DNA from: Saussurea involucrata
Taxonomy: Eukaryota > Streptophyta > Magnoliopsida > Asterales > Asteraceae
Direction of reading: 5' to 3'
Length of the DNA: 64,000 bases
NCBI GenBank assembly: GCA_033807775.1
Contig: CM066324.1
Span: 130,315,501-130,379,500 of the forward strand
The notes beneath the pieces are model-generated. The model saw only the letters and a list, made by a program, of their open reading frames with translations, was not told the DNA's origin and did not search any database. This document shows positions 42,701 to 52,083 of this stretch, piece after piece (position 1 is the stretch's first letter; each line of letters starts with the position of its first letter). Made by a program: the position numbers and the translations under genes.

Positions 42701-43097
42701 CGTCGAGCACATAACCGGTGGTAAGAACAATGTCTTCATGGATGGTATCCAAATACATGTCTTCATAGTCGGAAAAGGCGTCGATCTTGAGAGCTAGACG
42801 AACATCATCGACCCCAAAAGTGAGGTCGTGATCACCTTCGGCATTGGTGAAGATGGAGGCGTGAATGGCCTCATTGGAGGGATCGTACACGGAGGATAGC
42901 CAGAATTGACCAATGAGCATTTTGCTCATCCTGGGGTTGCATGAGAAGGCATGAAGAAGAGGAGAGCGAGACATAAATTTAGCGATAGTAGAGAACTCGG
43001 GATGAGCGGGATCGGATTCAAGGCGGGCAACGTGATTGCATTGGTTGAAGCGGAGGTCTTCAAAACGTGTAGGAATTGGATATCGTGAGGATGCCAT
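39798..43097 (-). CDS. Element C ORF3, intact (SIRE env-like / plant-transposon-protein type)
   Basis: One uninterrupted frame of 1,099 residues from the ATG at 43095-43097 (MASSRYPIPTRFEDLRF). This start is chosen because it follows a CT-rich leader; the open frame continues 48 codons upstream. N-terminal third: a globular region with FMSRSPLLHAFSCNPRMSK, MLIGQFWLSSVYD, GIWNFFFAHVIHCLSRKTSG and VAFPRFISMILQHKL, shared with ORF3 of element B. Middle: very Pro/Ser-rich with PPRSPTPPRSP and PPKPSSPPKPS repeats and a predicted coiled coil (ANSRISTLESQLPHLLLDAI). C-terminal part: charged, Lys/Glu-rich, then a compact end (LFFNDGLGRRAFFRFAQMS). No clear signal peptide or membrane span, which argues against a true envelope protein. 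Function unknown; DNA or RNA binding is possible. Confidence 0.85.
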   Translation of the reverse strand: MASSRYPIPTRFEDLRFNQCNHVARLESDPAHPEFSTIAKFMSRSPLLHAFSCNPRMSKMLIGQFWLSSVYDPSNEAIHASIFTNAEGDHDLTFGVDDVRLALKIDAFSDYEDMYLDTIHEDIVLTTGYVLDDSSKSSKGPGTLLRSKMGGIWNFFFAHVIHCLSRKTSGHDQSPSHVNKLAHALIFQRKVDFAQYFFSELVEVIKTPKKCYVAFPRFISMILQHKLSKALETDRRSSSPRFSYEWSSPVVGTKTLNVKPLATDRPLRPGMISFALSPELRWGDAEIPGFRHLEIPEVTPNVVVPSPRSRVTSGGTQKKRQKATGTSAPASRTTSPRDPSETSPVHTPSHKRRHSPSPSGSLPKRSRKPSAQPTHPTVDSPKSPVVELHPSGPRVPATHPTVSSVASRKASVTFPENPPHTSPLDSLGGGDDLEISTLEGSDFTLHSFTPDQFSIEDIAQPSKGSPPIAPFDFFDFLLADTGSPQTIPSTEEHHTESPSSSHHSPPRSPTPPRSPSPPRSPAPPRMLQTDDLVPYLHIPIPEPDPHRLLFQFPEIGGQTSPHIDRTSTFLKSTITLISQANSRISTLESQLPHLLLDAITEALRPIQEKLSTLSTTVESLSKPSTDSPSPERSQWEMDLGDFALVPHTTETSLAFLHSKFDKAFYELGFKLPAVPEGEKITAPPKLPSIKKLSSNQPPPKPSPPQPSPPKSSSPPKPSSPPKPSSSPKPLSPPKPSSPPKHVSLSPTHTGSTEALDLNASVEGEQSSNAPEDKGKRILSAEELAREAKKKKDLAKYGARPKDAETLKLKPASQPITTELGLSAQEIEEARIAQIDLDKSRDLSLKAAAEEASKVKSTDAIQTQKSVLSALEQQKNEEINWYKKTMHHRSYRSQISSVKIATSKANPQDIRLIINWEDGSMKSVKESHLQLFGLSEWYEITQHLVRSPNPRKDIFVKYIDGLMNKMKEIKRKHNIILSTEERAKLLSLKEKIILPKVKNPPDSVFKEMAREGKIPNVSNLNLTIPTSVPYPTTTLSLSPIPGLFFNDGLGRRAFFRFAQMSIADTIFLEGIHNLFPNIPEAQPFYRNLLDEIKRRKTSKK

Positions 43098-43754
43098 GAG
43101 AGAGATATGTTTGGAAGAGAAGAGAGAGTTGCAGGTTTGAATTGTGAGAAAGGAGTGGGGAAGAAGTGAAGGGAGGTATGTGTATATATAGGGAAATGAT
43201 AAGGCACTGTGATGATGATTTTGTATGGGAAGAGGGGACATGCGGCTCTTGAGGTGAAAGGGTTATTGGGAATCGGGACAAGGAGCGGCGGATAGGCGAA
43301 GGGTCTGACGCAAAAGCAATTGAGTGGTCACAAGTGGGCTTTGGGAACCGTGTGAATCGGTGTAGACTCGGTGAAGCTTCGGTGGAGGATTCGGTGTTCG
43401 CTCGGTGGACGATCGGTGGAAGTTCGGTGGTGGATTCGGTGTTCATGGACAGCTTCGGTGGTAGAAAGGTTTCACCGATTTGGATAGTACCACCGAATTG
43501 AGATGTCCACCGAAATGAGACTTCGGTGGTGGACAGATTTTCACCGATTCTGAAAATTTTCACCGAAATGTGCTTCGGTGGTAGGCACGCTTCACCGATA
43601 CTCGAGATTATTACCGAAATGGGACTGCGGTGATGGAAAAGAGATAGAAAAGATTCGACACATAGGTTTGTCCACCGATGAGAGATCGGTGGAGAGAGAG
43701 AAGTAGATACGAAGGTGTCCACCGATGTGAGATCGTTGGAGCATGAACACATAT
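43098..43754 (-). promoter_or_regulatory. Pol-ORF3 gap with TATA box and motif array, element C
   Basis: In element orientation, a stretch dense in TCGGTGG / CCACCGA words (plus coordinates about 43370-43735) is followed by TATATATAC (complement 43182-43190), a CT-rich leader and the ORF3 ATG about 85 nt on. The layout matches an internal promoter, as in element B, though here no CCAAT or G-box was found near the TATA box. Prediction only. Confidence 0.4.
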
Positions 43755-46700
43755 TTATTCTTGGAAATTGCACATCCCAAGTTCACTGATGAGAAAGTTG
43801 AACCTGGTTTCATCAAGAGGTTTGGTGAAAATATCAGCAAGCTGCAAATCGGTGGGAATGAAGTGTAGTTCAATGTCACCTTTGGAAATGTGATCTCTGA
43901 TGAAATGATACCTGATATCGATGTGTTTAGATCTAGAGTGAAGAACAGGATTATTTGCTATAGCTATAGCACTGGAATTATCACACAGAATTGGGACTTT
44001 AGAAAAGAATTGATTATAGTCCCTTAGTTGGTTTCTCATCCATAGAATCTGAGCACAGCAGCTCCCAGCAGCTACATATTCAGCCTCAGCAGTAGAGGTT
44101 GATACAGAGTTTTGTTTTTTGCTGGACCAACTTACTAATTTTCCCCCAAGAAGCTGACAGCTTCCTGTAGTACTCTTTCTATCAATCTGGGAACCTGCAA
44201 AGTCAGAATCTGAATAACCAATTAGTTCAAAACTCGAGTCTTTGGGATACCAAAGACCCAAGTGCAGTGTGCCCTTAAGATACCGAAAAATTCGTTTTAC
44301 AGCCTTTAAATGTGATACTTTAGGATTGGCCTGATAACGAGCACATAGACAGGTAGCAAACATAATATCCGGTCTGCTAGCAGTTAGGTAAAGAAGAGAG
44401 CCTATCATACCTCGCTAAAGAGTAACATCCACAGATTCACCTTTTAGATCGGCACACAATTTCAAGGGAGGTGCCATGGGAGTTTTCATAGGAGAGCTAT
44501 CTAGAAAGTTAAATTTCTTCAGAAGGTCCCGAATATATTTGCTTTGATTTATAAAAATTCCTTCTGAAGATTGTTTGACTTGAAGGCCCAAGAAAAATGT
44601 AAGCTCTCCCATCATGCTCATCTCATATTCACTCATCATGAGAGAAGCAAACTCATCACATAGGCATTCATCAGTGGCACCAAAGATGATGTCATCAACA
44701 TAGATTTGAACAAGAATGATATTACCTGAGGTTTCTTTGATGAAGAGAGTATTGTCAATTTTACCTCTGGAATATCCATGCTTGAGAAGAAAGTTGGCAA
44801 GAGTGTCATACCAAGCACGTGGAGCTTGCTTGAGACCATACAAAGCTTTGTCAAGTCTGTACACAAAGTTTGGATGAGCTGGGTCTTCAAAGCCAGGAGG
44901 TTGTTTCACGTAGACTTCCTCTGCAAGTTCCCCGTTGAGAAAGGCACTTTTAACATCCATTTGAAAGACCCTAAAATTTTGGTAGGCAGCATGAGCCAGA
45001 AAGATCCTTATAGCTTCAAGTCTTGCAACAGGGGCAAATGTTTCATCATAGTCAATGCCTTCTTCCTGTCTGTATCCTTGAGCTACTAATCGGGCCTTGT
45101 TCCTGATAACAGTACCATCTTCATCCATTTTGTTCCTGAATACCCACTTGGTTCCAATGATTGTCTTGTTTCTGGGTTTGGGAACCAATCTCCAAACTTT
45201 ATTTCTCTGGAACTGAGAAAGTTCTTCTTGCATGGCAGTGATCCAACAAGGATCTGATAGAGCTTCATCCACTTTCTTGGGTTCAGAGAGAGAGAGGAAA
45301 TTCACATAGAGACAAATATTTCCAACTCCTCTGCGGGTTTGGACACCTGCTTGTTGATCACCAATAATTTGATCTATGGGGTGATCTTTGGTCCATTTTA
45401 GAGCAGGGGGTAAAGGTGATGGGGTATGAGGAGTAGAGTGAAATGGAGTAGTGGGATCAGAGGTTTGGTGTAAGATGGGATTTTTGGTAGTGGAAGCCAT
45501 GTGATTTTCGGTGGGATTAGGGATGGAAGAAGGGCTTCGGTGTAGAGTTTCGGTGGGAATAGGGAAATTGGTGTGAGAGATGGGTTGATCAATTTCGGTG
45601 TGAGAGAGTGATCCAGCTGGGTTTTTTGAGATGGATGGATTTGAGGGAGTAGAGGAGATATCGGTGGAAGTGACTAAGGGGGTATCACCAATACATGATG
45701 AAATCCATCTGTGTAAATCATCCTCATCACTTGAAAGTGATGAACATCTGAGATCATCAAACTTGACATGGATGGACTCATCAATGCTTTTTCTTCTGAG
45801 ATTGTACACCCTATAAGCTTTGGAGGATAAGGAGTACCCAACAAATATTCCCTCATCTGCCTTGGGATCAAACTTCCCAAGATTTTCACGATCATTAAGA
45901 ATAAAGCAGATACACCCAAAGACATGAAGAAAGCCAATATTTGGTTTTCTACCATGAAAAACTTCATACGGGGTTTTATCATGTCTTTTGGATATTACTG
46001 ACCTGTTTTGAGTGAAGCAGGCAGTATTCACAGCTTCGGCCCAAAAATAGGTGGGGAGATTTGATTCGCTCAGCATGGATCTAGCGGCCTCACACAGTGT
46101 TCTGTTTTTCCTTTCCACCACTCCATTTTGCTGAGGAGTACGAACAGCGGAGAAGTTCTGAGAGATCCCTTTCTCGGTGAAGAAGTCTTCAAGAGCACTA
46201 TTTCTGAATTCAGTGCCATTGTCACTTCTTACCGAGCGGACAAGCTGGCCATTGAGAACTTCATTTTTCTTGACAAAGTTGATGATTTCTTCAGTAGCAT
46301 CACTTTTGTACCTGAGAAAGAACACCCAAGTATATCTGGTAAATTCATCAACAATAACAAGAATATACCTTTTGCCTCCAAGACTTGGAGTGCTGACTGG
46401 TCCACATAGATCCATGTGCAGCAATTGAAGAGGAAGAGTGATGGAAGAGCATTGCTTCGTCTTGAAGGATGTTTTGGTGAGCTTTCCCTTTTCACATGCA
46501 TCACACAGCTTCTCTTTGACAAAGTTCAACTTTGGCATGCCCGTCACCAGCTCTTTGTTGGAAATTTTATGCAAGGTCTTGAAGTTTAGATGAGAGAGAC
46601 GTTTGTGCCACAACCAGTTTCTTTTGGATGCATCATTTGACACAAAGCAGACATTTGAAGAAGAATTGGATTGCCCCATATCTATGACGTAGACATTTTC

Positions 46701-47060
46701 CATCCGTCTTCCCGATAATACCACATTGAATTGTTTGTCTACCACGGAGCAGACACAAAGTTCAAAGATAACTTTGTATCCAATATCACACAGTTGGCTA
46801 ATGCTGAGAAGGTTATGCATGAGGCCGTCCACAAAAGCCACTTTGTTGAAGGTTACAGATCCGTTAGAGAGAGTCCCGTATCCTTTGGTGTAAGCCTTAG
46901 AATTATCACCAAAGGTTACAGATGGACCTTTTCCCGGCACATAGTTGATGAGAAGAGACTTGTTTCCCGTCATATGGCGTGAGCACCCGCTGTCTAAATA
47001 CCAAATTTGATGGTGCTCAAAAGCCTGCATGCAAACACATATTAGTTCTTTGGTACCCAT
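43755..47060 (-). pseudogene. Element C pol, complete except for one nonsense codon
   Basis: Polyprotein of protease, integrase, reverse transcriptase and RNase H that replicates the element. Protease motif WYLDSGCSRHMTG near the start; LWHKRLSHLNFKTL; integrase D, D, E at HMDLCGP, VRSDNGTEF and GVVERKNRT; reverse transcriptase VFQMDVKSAFLNG and intact QIYVDDIIFG. RNase H has SDSDFAGSQIDRKSTTG, STAEAEYVAAG and LFTKP-like IFTKPLDETRF. The frame 44415-47060 meets TAG at 44412-44414, just before RGMIGSLLYL; element B has a tyrosine codon at that place, so a single substitution explains it. Pol lies in a different frame from gag, overlapping its end, so translation needs frameshifting, internal initiation or splicing. 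It may still be supplied in trans. Confidence 0.9.
47020..47049 (-). promoter_or_regulatory. Splice-acceptor-like sequence at the gag stop, element C
   Basis: In element orientation GAACTAATATGTG then TTTGCATGCAG precedes GC. The gag stop TAA is inside CTAAT (branch-like), and AG follows about 18-20 nt later. It corresponds in position to 12448-12471 of element B. Prediction only. Confidence 0.35.
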
Positions 47061-49723
47061 TTTGTAATGGGTCCTTTGGGGTTAGAAGAGCTTGATTCCT
47101 TAAGCTTGGATCTATCAATCCTATCCTTGGGACAGTCCTTAGCCATATGAAAAGTGTCACCACAGTTATAGCATTTTCTATAGATAAAAACCTTTTTAGC
47201 ATTTTTCATGTTTTGGCTTTTATCATTTGTTCTTATAACCTTGTTAGAGGAGAACAGAGCAGGAGGCTTGGACCCAAGGATTCCTTTGGATAAATCTTTG
47301 GAAGTTGATTTTCTTAAAAGCACAGATCTAGGTACATAGGTGTTGTAAGAGGGAATGTTTGGGGTAGAACTTTTAGGATGGGAGCTTGCCATGCAGTTGA
47401 CTACCGATTTTCCTTTGTCAGCACAGGAGATCCTTTTTGAGTGAACAGGAGTTTCTCTTTTGGGGATCTTTGAGGGCTTAGGTTCGGTGTAGGTATCTAT
47501 GTGAATAGATTTCAACACTTCATGAAGAGGAATTGGAGGGTCATAGATTGTGGGATCGGTGGGCACAAAGGAGATGAGATCGGTGGGTTTAGATCTTTTG
47601 GAAGGATTAGCTTTTGCAGAGTTTGAGGAGGAGGCTTCATCCATGACTGAAAATTTGAGCTGATCATGGATGGGTTTGGAAACGTCATTTGAATCTTGCT
47701 TCTCAATAACTTGCAATGAGGAGTCTTTGGCCTTTAAGGATATGCCATACTTTAAGGCTTCACACAGATCTAACGAGTTCAAAGAGATGGAATCACAAGA
47801 GCTGGAATCAGAGAGATCATCACAAGCATTGGTGGGGGGAACAAGAGCAAGAGTGGACTCACAAACATCAGTTTTTCCAAATCCTAGACCGAACTTGTTT
47901 GAACTACAGATTTGACTTTGAAAGATTTGTTCAAGATTTTTGGAAGAGCTTGACCATTTTTTGATGACTTCTTGTTCCCTTTTTAGTTTCTTAAACAGAG
48001 AGTTCTTTTCTTTTGAGATCACATGATTTATTGTTTTCAAGTCCTCAAGCTCATTTTTTATTTCCTCAAACCTTTTAAGCTTAGACATGCAAATTTCAAG
48101 TTCAGCTTTGAGCTCTTTCACTTGAACAGATTTTCTATTCTTACTGTCTTTAACAGAATAAAAATCTTGAGTTAAAGATTCATAGGCATTGATCTTTTCA
48201 ATATCAGACATATTATTGAAGGGATGTACCTGAGCGTAGGCTGTGGAGCACCCAGTTGCCACTAGAGCCATAGGTGAAGTGGCCTTTTCGGAAACTTCCA
48301 TTTCTTCTGAGATGGCCACGAAGCATCTATTCTGAGAATCACTGTCGGAGGTGTCTTCGTCGTCCCAATCGTGGGTTTCTGCCATGAGACCCTTCCCTTT
48401 TCTCTCTAGACCCTCACTCCTTTCCTTCTCTTTCTTGTACTTGGCCTTGTATTTCTCGGCACGCTCCTGATGATTTAAGAAGGATGGTGGGGACTCCTTT
48501 TTGGGGAAGGTTGATTTGAAAGGCATGTGTTTGGATTTTTCCCTTTTTGAAGAGGGATTGTCAGAAGAAGTAAATTTGGACTTGGAGATACGCTTGCTTC
48601 TACACTCAGATGCAAAATGTCCTTTCTTGCCACAGTTGTAGCATTCCTCATTAGACTTGTCAGAAGAAGTTTTGAAAGATGAAGTTTTTCTAAGACTTCG
48701 AGATTTGTTGAAGGGACGAAACTTGTGTTTAGAACCGGCCATCATTGCCATCTCATCCGACAACTGTTCAACCATGATATCCTCACCTTCATCATCAGCA
48801 TCACTAAGATATGCTTCCGTTTGGTGGGTTACATTTGTTTGGCTGTCATTGTCAGAGTCAGATGAAGGATAGGTGATTCTAGGAAGATTTTGAGAATTCT
48901 TGGAACTTTCACTAACAAGAGCTATAGAGGAGCTCTTTATTTCCTTGATGAAAGATTTCCGTTGAAGCTTGGTTTGCTCAAAGTTGAAAAGAGTACCATA
49001 TAACACGGTTAAGGGCATGAACTCAAGGTCCTTGGTAGTTTTGATGCAAGTACATATATTTTCCCAAAAATCTGGGAGACAATCCATGAACTTGCACAAG
49101 ACTTCCTCATTATCATAGACTCTGCCCAACAACTTAAGATCATTTAAAAGAGAGTTGAAGCGGTTATAGAAGCTAGGAAGAGATTCTCCTTTTTCAAAAG
49201 AAAATAGTTCATACTTTCTGATAAGACCAATCTTTTTGCATTTCTTGACTTCCTCTGTACCTTCGTACAGAACACATAGAGTGGTCCACATTTCTTTGGC
49301 AGTTTCAAAGTTCACCAAAGAGTGGTAGACCTCATCAGGAAGAGAGAGAGCAATAATAGCTCTTACCTTGGAGTCAAGAGTAACTAAACGTTTCTCCTCA
49401 TCAGTATACTTTTTAGGATTTTTGAGAATATACCGACCAGTAGCACTGGATTTTTCCTCATCAGAATCACTTGAGATTTCCTTTTCAAAGGTCTCTTTGC
49501 CTGGCCTCTGCGTGTCATAGCGAGCCCAAACTCTGGGGATAATGGGTCCCTCGTTGAGAATGGTTGGATATCTAGTATCCACTCCTTCCATGAATAGCAT
49601 CATGCGGCTTTTCCACAAAGAGAAGTTGTTGGGATTGAACTTAGGAGGTTTTGAAATAGAGCCGTTTTCAGAGAAGTTGTTTTGAAAAGAGTTTTCAACA
49701 GTAGAAGAAGAAGAGGCAGCCAT
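47042..49723 (-). CDS. Element C gag, intact
   Basis: An 893-residue capsid and nucleocapsid precursor. MAASSSSTVENSF start; NFSLWKSRMMLFMEGVD (34-50); PDEVYHSLVNFETAKEMW (about 129-146), which begins a UBN2-type gag domain running to about 255; first CCHC knuckle CYNCGKKGHFASEC (361-374); charged coiled-coil-like middle (about 520-600); second knuckle CYNCGDTFHMAKDC (851-864). It ends KWVPKN. Two knuckles and nearly 900 residues are long for copia gag but usual for SIRE-like elements. The protein packages element RNA in the cytoplasm. It starts 32 nt inside the primer-binding site. No lesion seen. Confidence 0.88.
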   Translation of the reverse strand: MAASSSSTVENSFQNNFSENGSISKPPKFNPNNFSLWKSRMMLFMEGVDTRYPTILNEGPIIPRVWARYDTQRPGKETFEKEISSDSDEEKSSATGRYILKNPKKYTDEEKRLVTLDSKVRAIIALSLPDEVYHSLVNFETAKEMWTTLCVLYEGTEEVKKCKKIGLIRKYELFSFEKGESLPSFYNRFNSLLNDLKLLGRVYDNEEVLCKFMDCLPDFWENICTCIKTTKDLEFMPLTVLYGTLFNFEQTKLQRKSFIKEIKSSSIALVSESSKNSQNLPRITYPSSDSDNDSQTNVTHQTEAYLSDADDEGEDIMVEQLSDEMAMMAGSKHKFRPFNKSRSLRKTSSFKTSSDKSNEECYNCGKKGHFASECRSKRISKSKFTSSDNPSSKREKSKHMPFKSTFPKKESPPSFLNHQERAEKYKAKYKKEKERSEGLERKGKGLMAETHDWDDEDTSDSDSQNRCFVAISEEMEVSEKATSPMALVATGCSTAYAQVHPFNNMSDIEKINAYESLTQDFYSVKDSKNRKSVQVKELKAELEICMSKLKRFEEIKNELEDLKTINHVISKEKNSLFKKLKREQEVIKKWSSSSKNLEQIFQSQICSSNKFGLGFGKTDVCESTLALVPPTNACDDLSDSSSCDSISLNSLDLCEALKYGISLKAKDSSLQVIEKQDSNDVSKPIHDQLKFSVMDEASSSNSAKANPSKRSKPTDLISFVPTDPTIYDPPIPLHEVLKSIHIDTYTEPKPSKIPKRETPVHSKRISCADKGKSVVNCMASSHPKSSTPNIPSYNTYVPRSVLLRKSTSKDLSKGILGSKPPALFSSNKVIRTNDKSQNMKNAKKVFIYRKCYNCGDTFHMAKDCPKDRIDRSKLKESSSSNPKGPITKWVPKN

Positions 49724-49754
49724 CGCAGATCAAGTTTATGGAATTAAACTTTCT

Positions 49755-49766
49755 GCTCTGATACCA
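49755..49766 (-). other. Primer-binding site of element C
   Basis: Minus-strand TGGTATCAGAGC, 2 nt from the 5' LTR, complementary to initiator methionine tRNA. Confidence 0.9.
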
Positions 49767-49768
49767 CT

Positions 49769-50842
49769 TGTTAGTCCCAGATGGCTTAACAAGTATTGTA
49801 GAAGGGGGGGTTGAATACAATACACAAAAATTTCACAATTTTAATTCTTATATTTGAAAAACTTTCAAAAGAATTACACACAGAAAACTTAAGATTGTTG
49901 CGGAAAAGAACAGATAAACTATTCTAACAATCTTACACAAAGTATACAACAAAACAACTAAGAACACTAAGAGCAAAGCTATTGAGTTTTAAGGCTTAAA
50001 AGAAGGTTTCTTGCACTGAGAGAATTTCTTGAAAGCGTGAGAATTGCATGAAGAGCACTTCTCCTTTTATAGTGCCAAGGAGTGCCCAAGCATTAAATGC
50101 TTGGGACACTTGTCATCTTCACATATGCTGATAATGTTGACTTCAGGAGAACTGTGAAGTCCTTGTCACTTTTCACTAGGTGCAGACAGAGTAGCTTGAG
50201 CAGATAATAGGGACCTTAACTGAAGGTGGATAAAAAGATAAACTGTCACTTTTCTCTGCTGGAGGATATTGTCCCATAATAAATGATCTTCTGTCTTGAG
50301 CCTTTAGCACCGAAGTGGTTTCCACCGAGATTTGACAAGTCTTCGGTGGAAAGAAGACTAGTCCACCGAAGTTGCAAGCAGGTTTCGGTGGTAACTAGTC
50401 CACCGAAATTACGAGCATGTTTCGGTGGTGAGAGGACCACCGAAATTACAAGTATATTTCGGTGGTGAGAGGACCACCGAAATTACATGTATATTTCGGT
50501 GGTGAGAGGAGCACCGAAAGGGTCATCGGTGGTGGATGGGCCACCGAGACTGTCTATGCACTTCGGTGGGAGAAGGCCACCGAAGATGTCCTATAACTTC
50601 GGTGGAGAGAAGGCCACCGAAATGTCAAGGGATTTCGGTGGTGATGACTTGTTTGAAAGTTGCCGAGAGTCTTCTATTTTCCACAAGTAGAGAGTCTTCA
50701 AGCTTGGTTTCGGTTGATCTTCGACTTCACCGAACATTTGCTATCTTGTACAAGTCATTCAAAGAACTGAACTAAAATATTCTAAGTAGGAGTTTTAGGG
50801 AAAACATCGGTGAGTCAATTTCAAATCCTTGGTGACCCAACA
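49769..50842 (-). repeat. 5' LTR of element C
   Basis: On the minus strand TGTTGGGTCACC to GGGACTAACA, 1,074 bp. It differs from the 3' LTR by eye only at plus position 50237 (T against C at 38894) and at the terminal TG. It carries the same TATAAAAG, palindrome and CCACCGA array, and is followed by TTTTT (50843-50847). Confidence 0.92.
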
Positions 50843-50857
50843 TTTTTAAAGGAAGAA

Positions 50858-52083
50858 CGAACCCAACAACTTTTACGGCTCCATACCTTTAATGGCAATT
50901 ATCCATTTGAAAACTACATAAAGCAAGCAGGGAAGGTTGTGATGCATTGTGGAGGATATCTATTAGCTCTTACAGTTTTTGGTAGTTATTTACGTAAGGA
51001 AGATGTAGCTGCATGGAAGGATACTATAAAATTGCTACAAAAGGAATCTAATCATAAGATACAACAAGTTTTGCAAATAAGCTTTGATTCTTTGCCTTCC
51101 GGAAATGACAAGAAATTGTTCAAGCACGTTGTTTGTTTTTCAATTGGCAAAGATAGAGAATTCACTGAAGCAATACTAAATGAGTGTGATATGATCCCAA
51201 TTTTTGGGTTCTCACAACTCATTGATAGATGTCTTGTCACACTTGGGCCAGAAAATAAGTTGATGATGCACATGCGAGTACTACACGAGCTCGTAAGTAA
51301 AGTACGGAACGAGCCTTGTCTACGAAGCAGAGCGACCTAACTTCTTCAATAGCTAGGTATAGATTTAGTCCGTTAAGAATAACCTAAGGAGTCATGGGAA
51401 CGTTGTCGATTATGGCATCATAAGATATCATATGAAGTGTTGAAACAAAAAAAGGTAATAGAGGATTATATGTGTGTGTGTGTTGTGTTGTGTTTATGTA
51501 GGGGTTAAGTGTGTAGAAAACTTTGTTCAGTTTACTTATTTAATATATTTTCAGTGGAATGGTGAAAATTCAAGGCCTTATACTTGCCATGAAAATGATT
51601 GAGATTTATGCATAACATGGTACAAATAGTTTTATCATGGAAAGTTTGGAGATGATCTCCGCAACAAAATTGGAACACGTCCACTCCTTCATCGAGTTTG
51701 TGATATTTTCTCATGGATTTGGTGCTTATTTGCTTGGGTTTCTTATTTCATTCCTCCTACCATAACAACGACAACATCAAAACAAATGCATTCAATGCGA
51801 TGCATAAGCTACTTGTTCCAACAAAAAGATTACTTCAACTCCACCATGTAGAACTTCATGGGTCGTACAAACATATTCCTACAGACTTAAGATGGTTGTC
51901 TACGCATGGATTCATTTTAAGTTATCTACCTTCAGAGTTGCAAGTGGGGAATCTTGATGCTCTTGACATGTCTTGTACCAAACTTCAACATCTATGGAAG
52001 AAGCCCATGGTACTAGATTCAAGTGTTTAACCTTTTTCTTCTTCTATGGTTATCTTAATAAGACTAACATGCTTCTTTAATTT
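50858..52083 (+). pseudogene. TNL resistance gene fragment, right inverted copy, upstream part
   Basis: An open frame to 51340 gives the end of NB-ARC: LLALTVFGSYLRKEDVAAWKD (GLPLAL region), HKIQQVLQISFDSLP, FKHVVCFSIGKDREFTEAIL, FGFSQLIDRCLVTL and MHMRVLHEL (in the place of MHDLL). After a frame break near 51297 one reads KESWERCRLWHHK and YEVLKQKK, then a donor-like GTAATAG (51451). An acceptor-like ATATTTTCAG ends near 51554, and a leucine-rich-repeat exon follows (51713-52030: RLLQLHHVELHGSYKHI, LSYLPSELQVGNLDALDMSC, LQHLWKKP). TIR, P-loop and start are absent. The gypsy element at 52084 separates it from its LRR remainder at 60213. Confidence 0.78.
52079..52083. repeat. Left target-site duplication of the gypsy element (AATTT)
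   Basis: AATTT before TGTAACATCC and again at 60208-60212 after GACGTTACA. Confidence 0.9.

Larger units (their letters stand above)
38426..50842 (-). mobile_element. SIRE-type Ty1/copia retrotransposon, element C
   Basis: A 12,417-bp element on the minus strand with LTRs of 1,074 bp each (5' LTR 49769-50842, 3' LTR 38426-39499), primer-binding site 49755-49766, gag, pol, ORF3 and a polypurine tract next to 39500. By eye the two LTRs differ at only about two positions, so insertion is very recent. Gag and ORF3 are uninterrupted and pol has one nonsense codon. TCGGTGG / CCACCGA motifs crowd the LTR, the pol-ORF3 gap and ORF3. It stands exactly between two inverted TNL fragments. Confidence 0.93.

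Noticed and set aside
39798..43097. Envelope glycoprotein of a retrovirus-like agent
   Set aside because: No signal peptide, membrane anchor or fusion-like segment seen; shared only with plant SIRE third ORFs.
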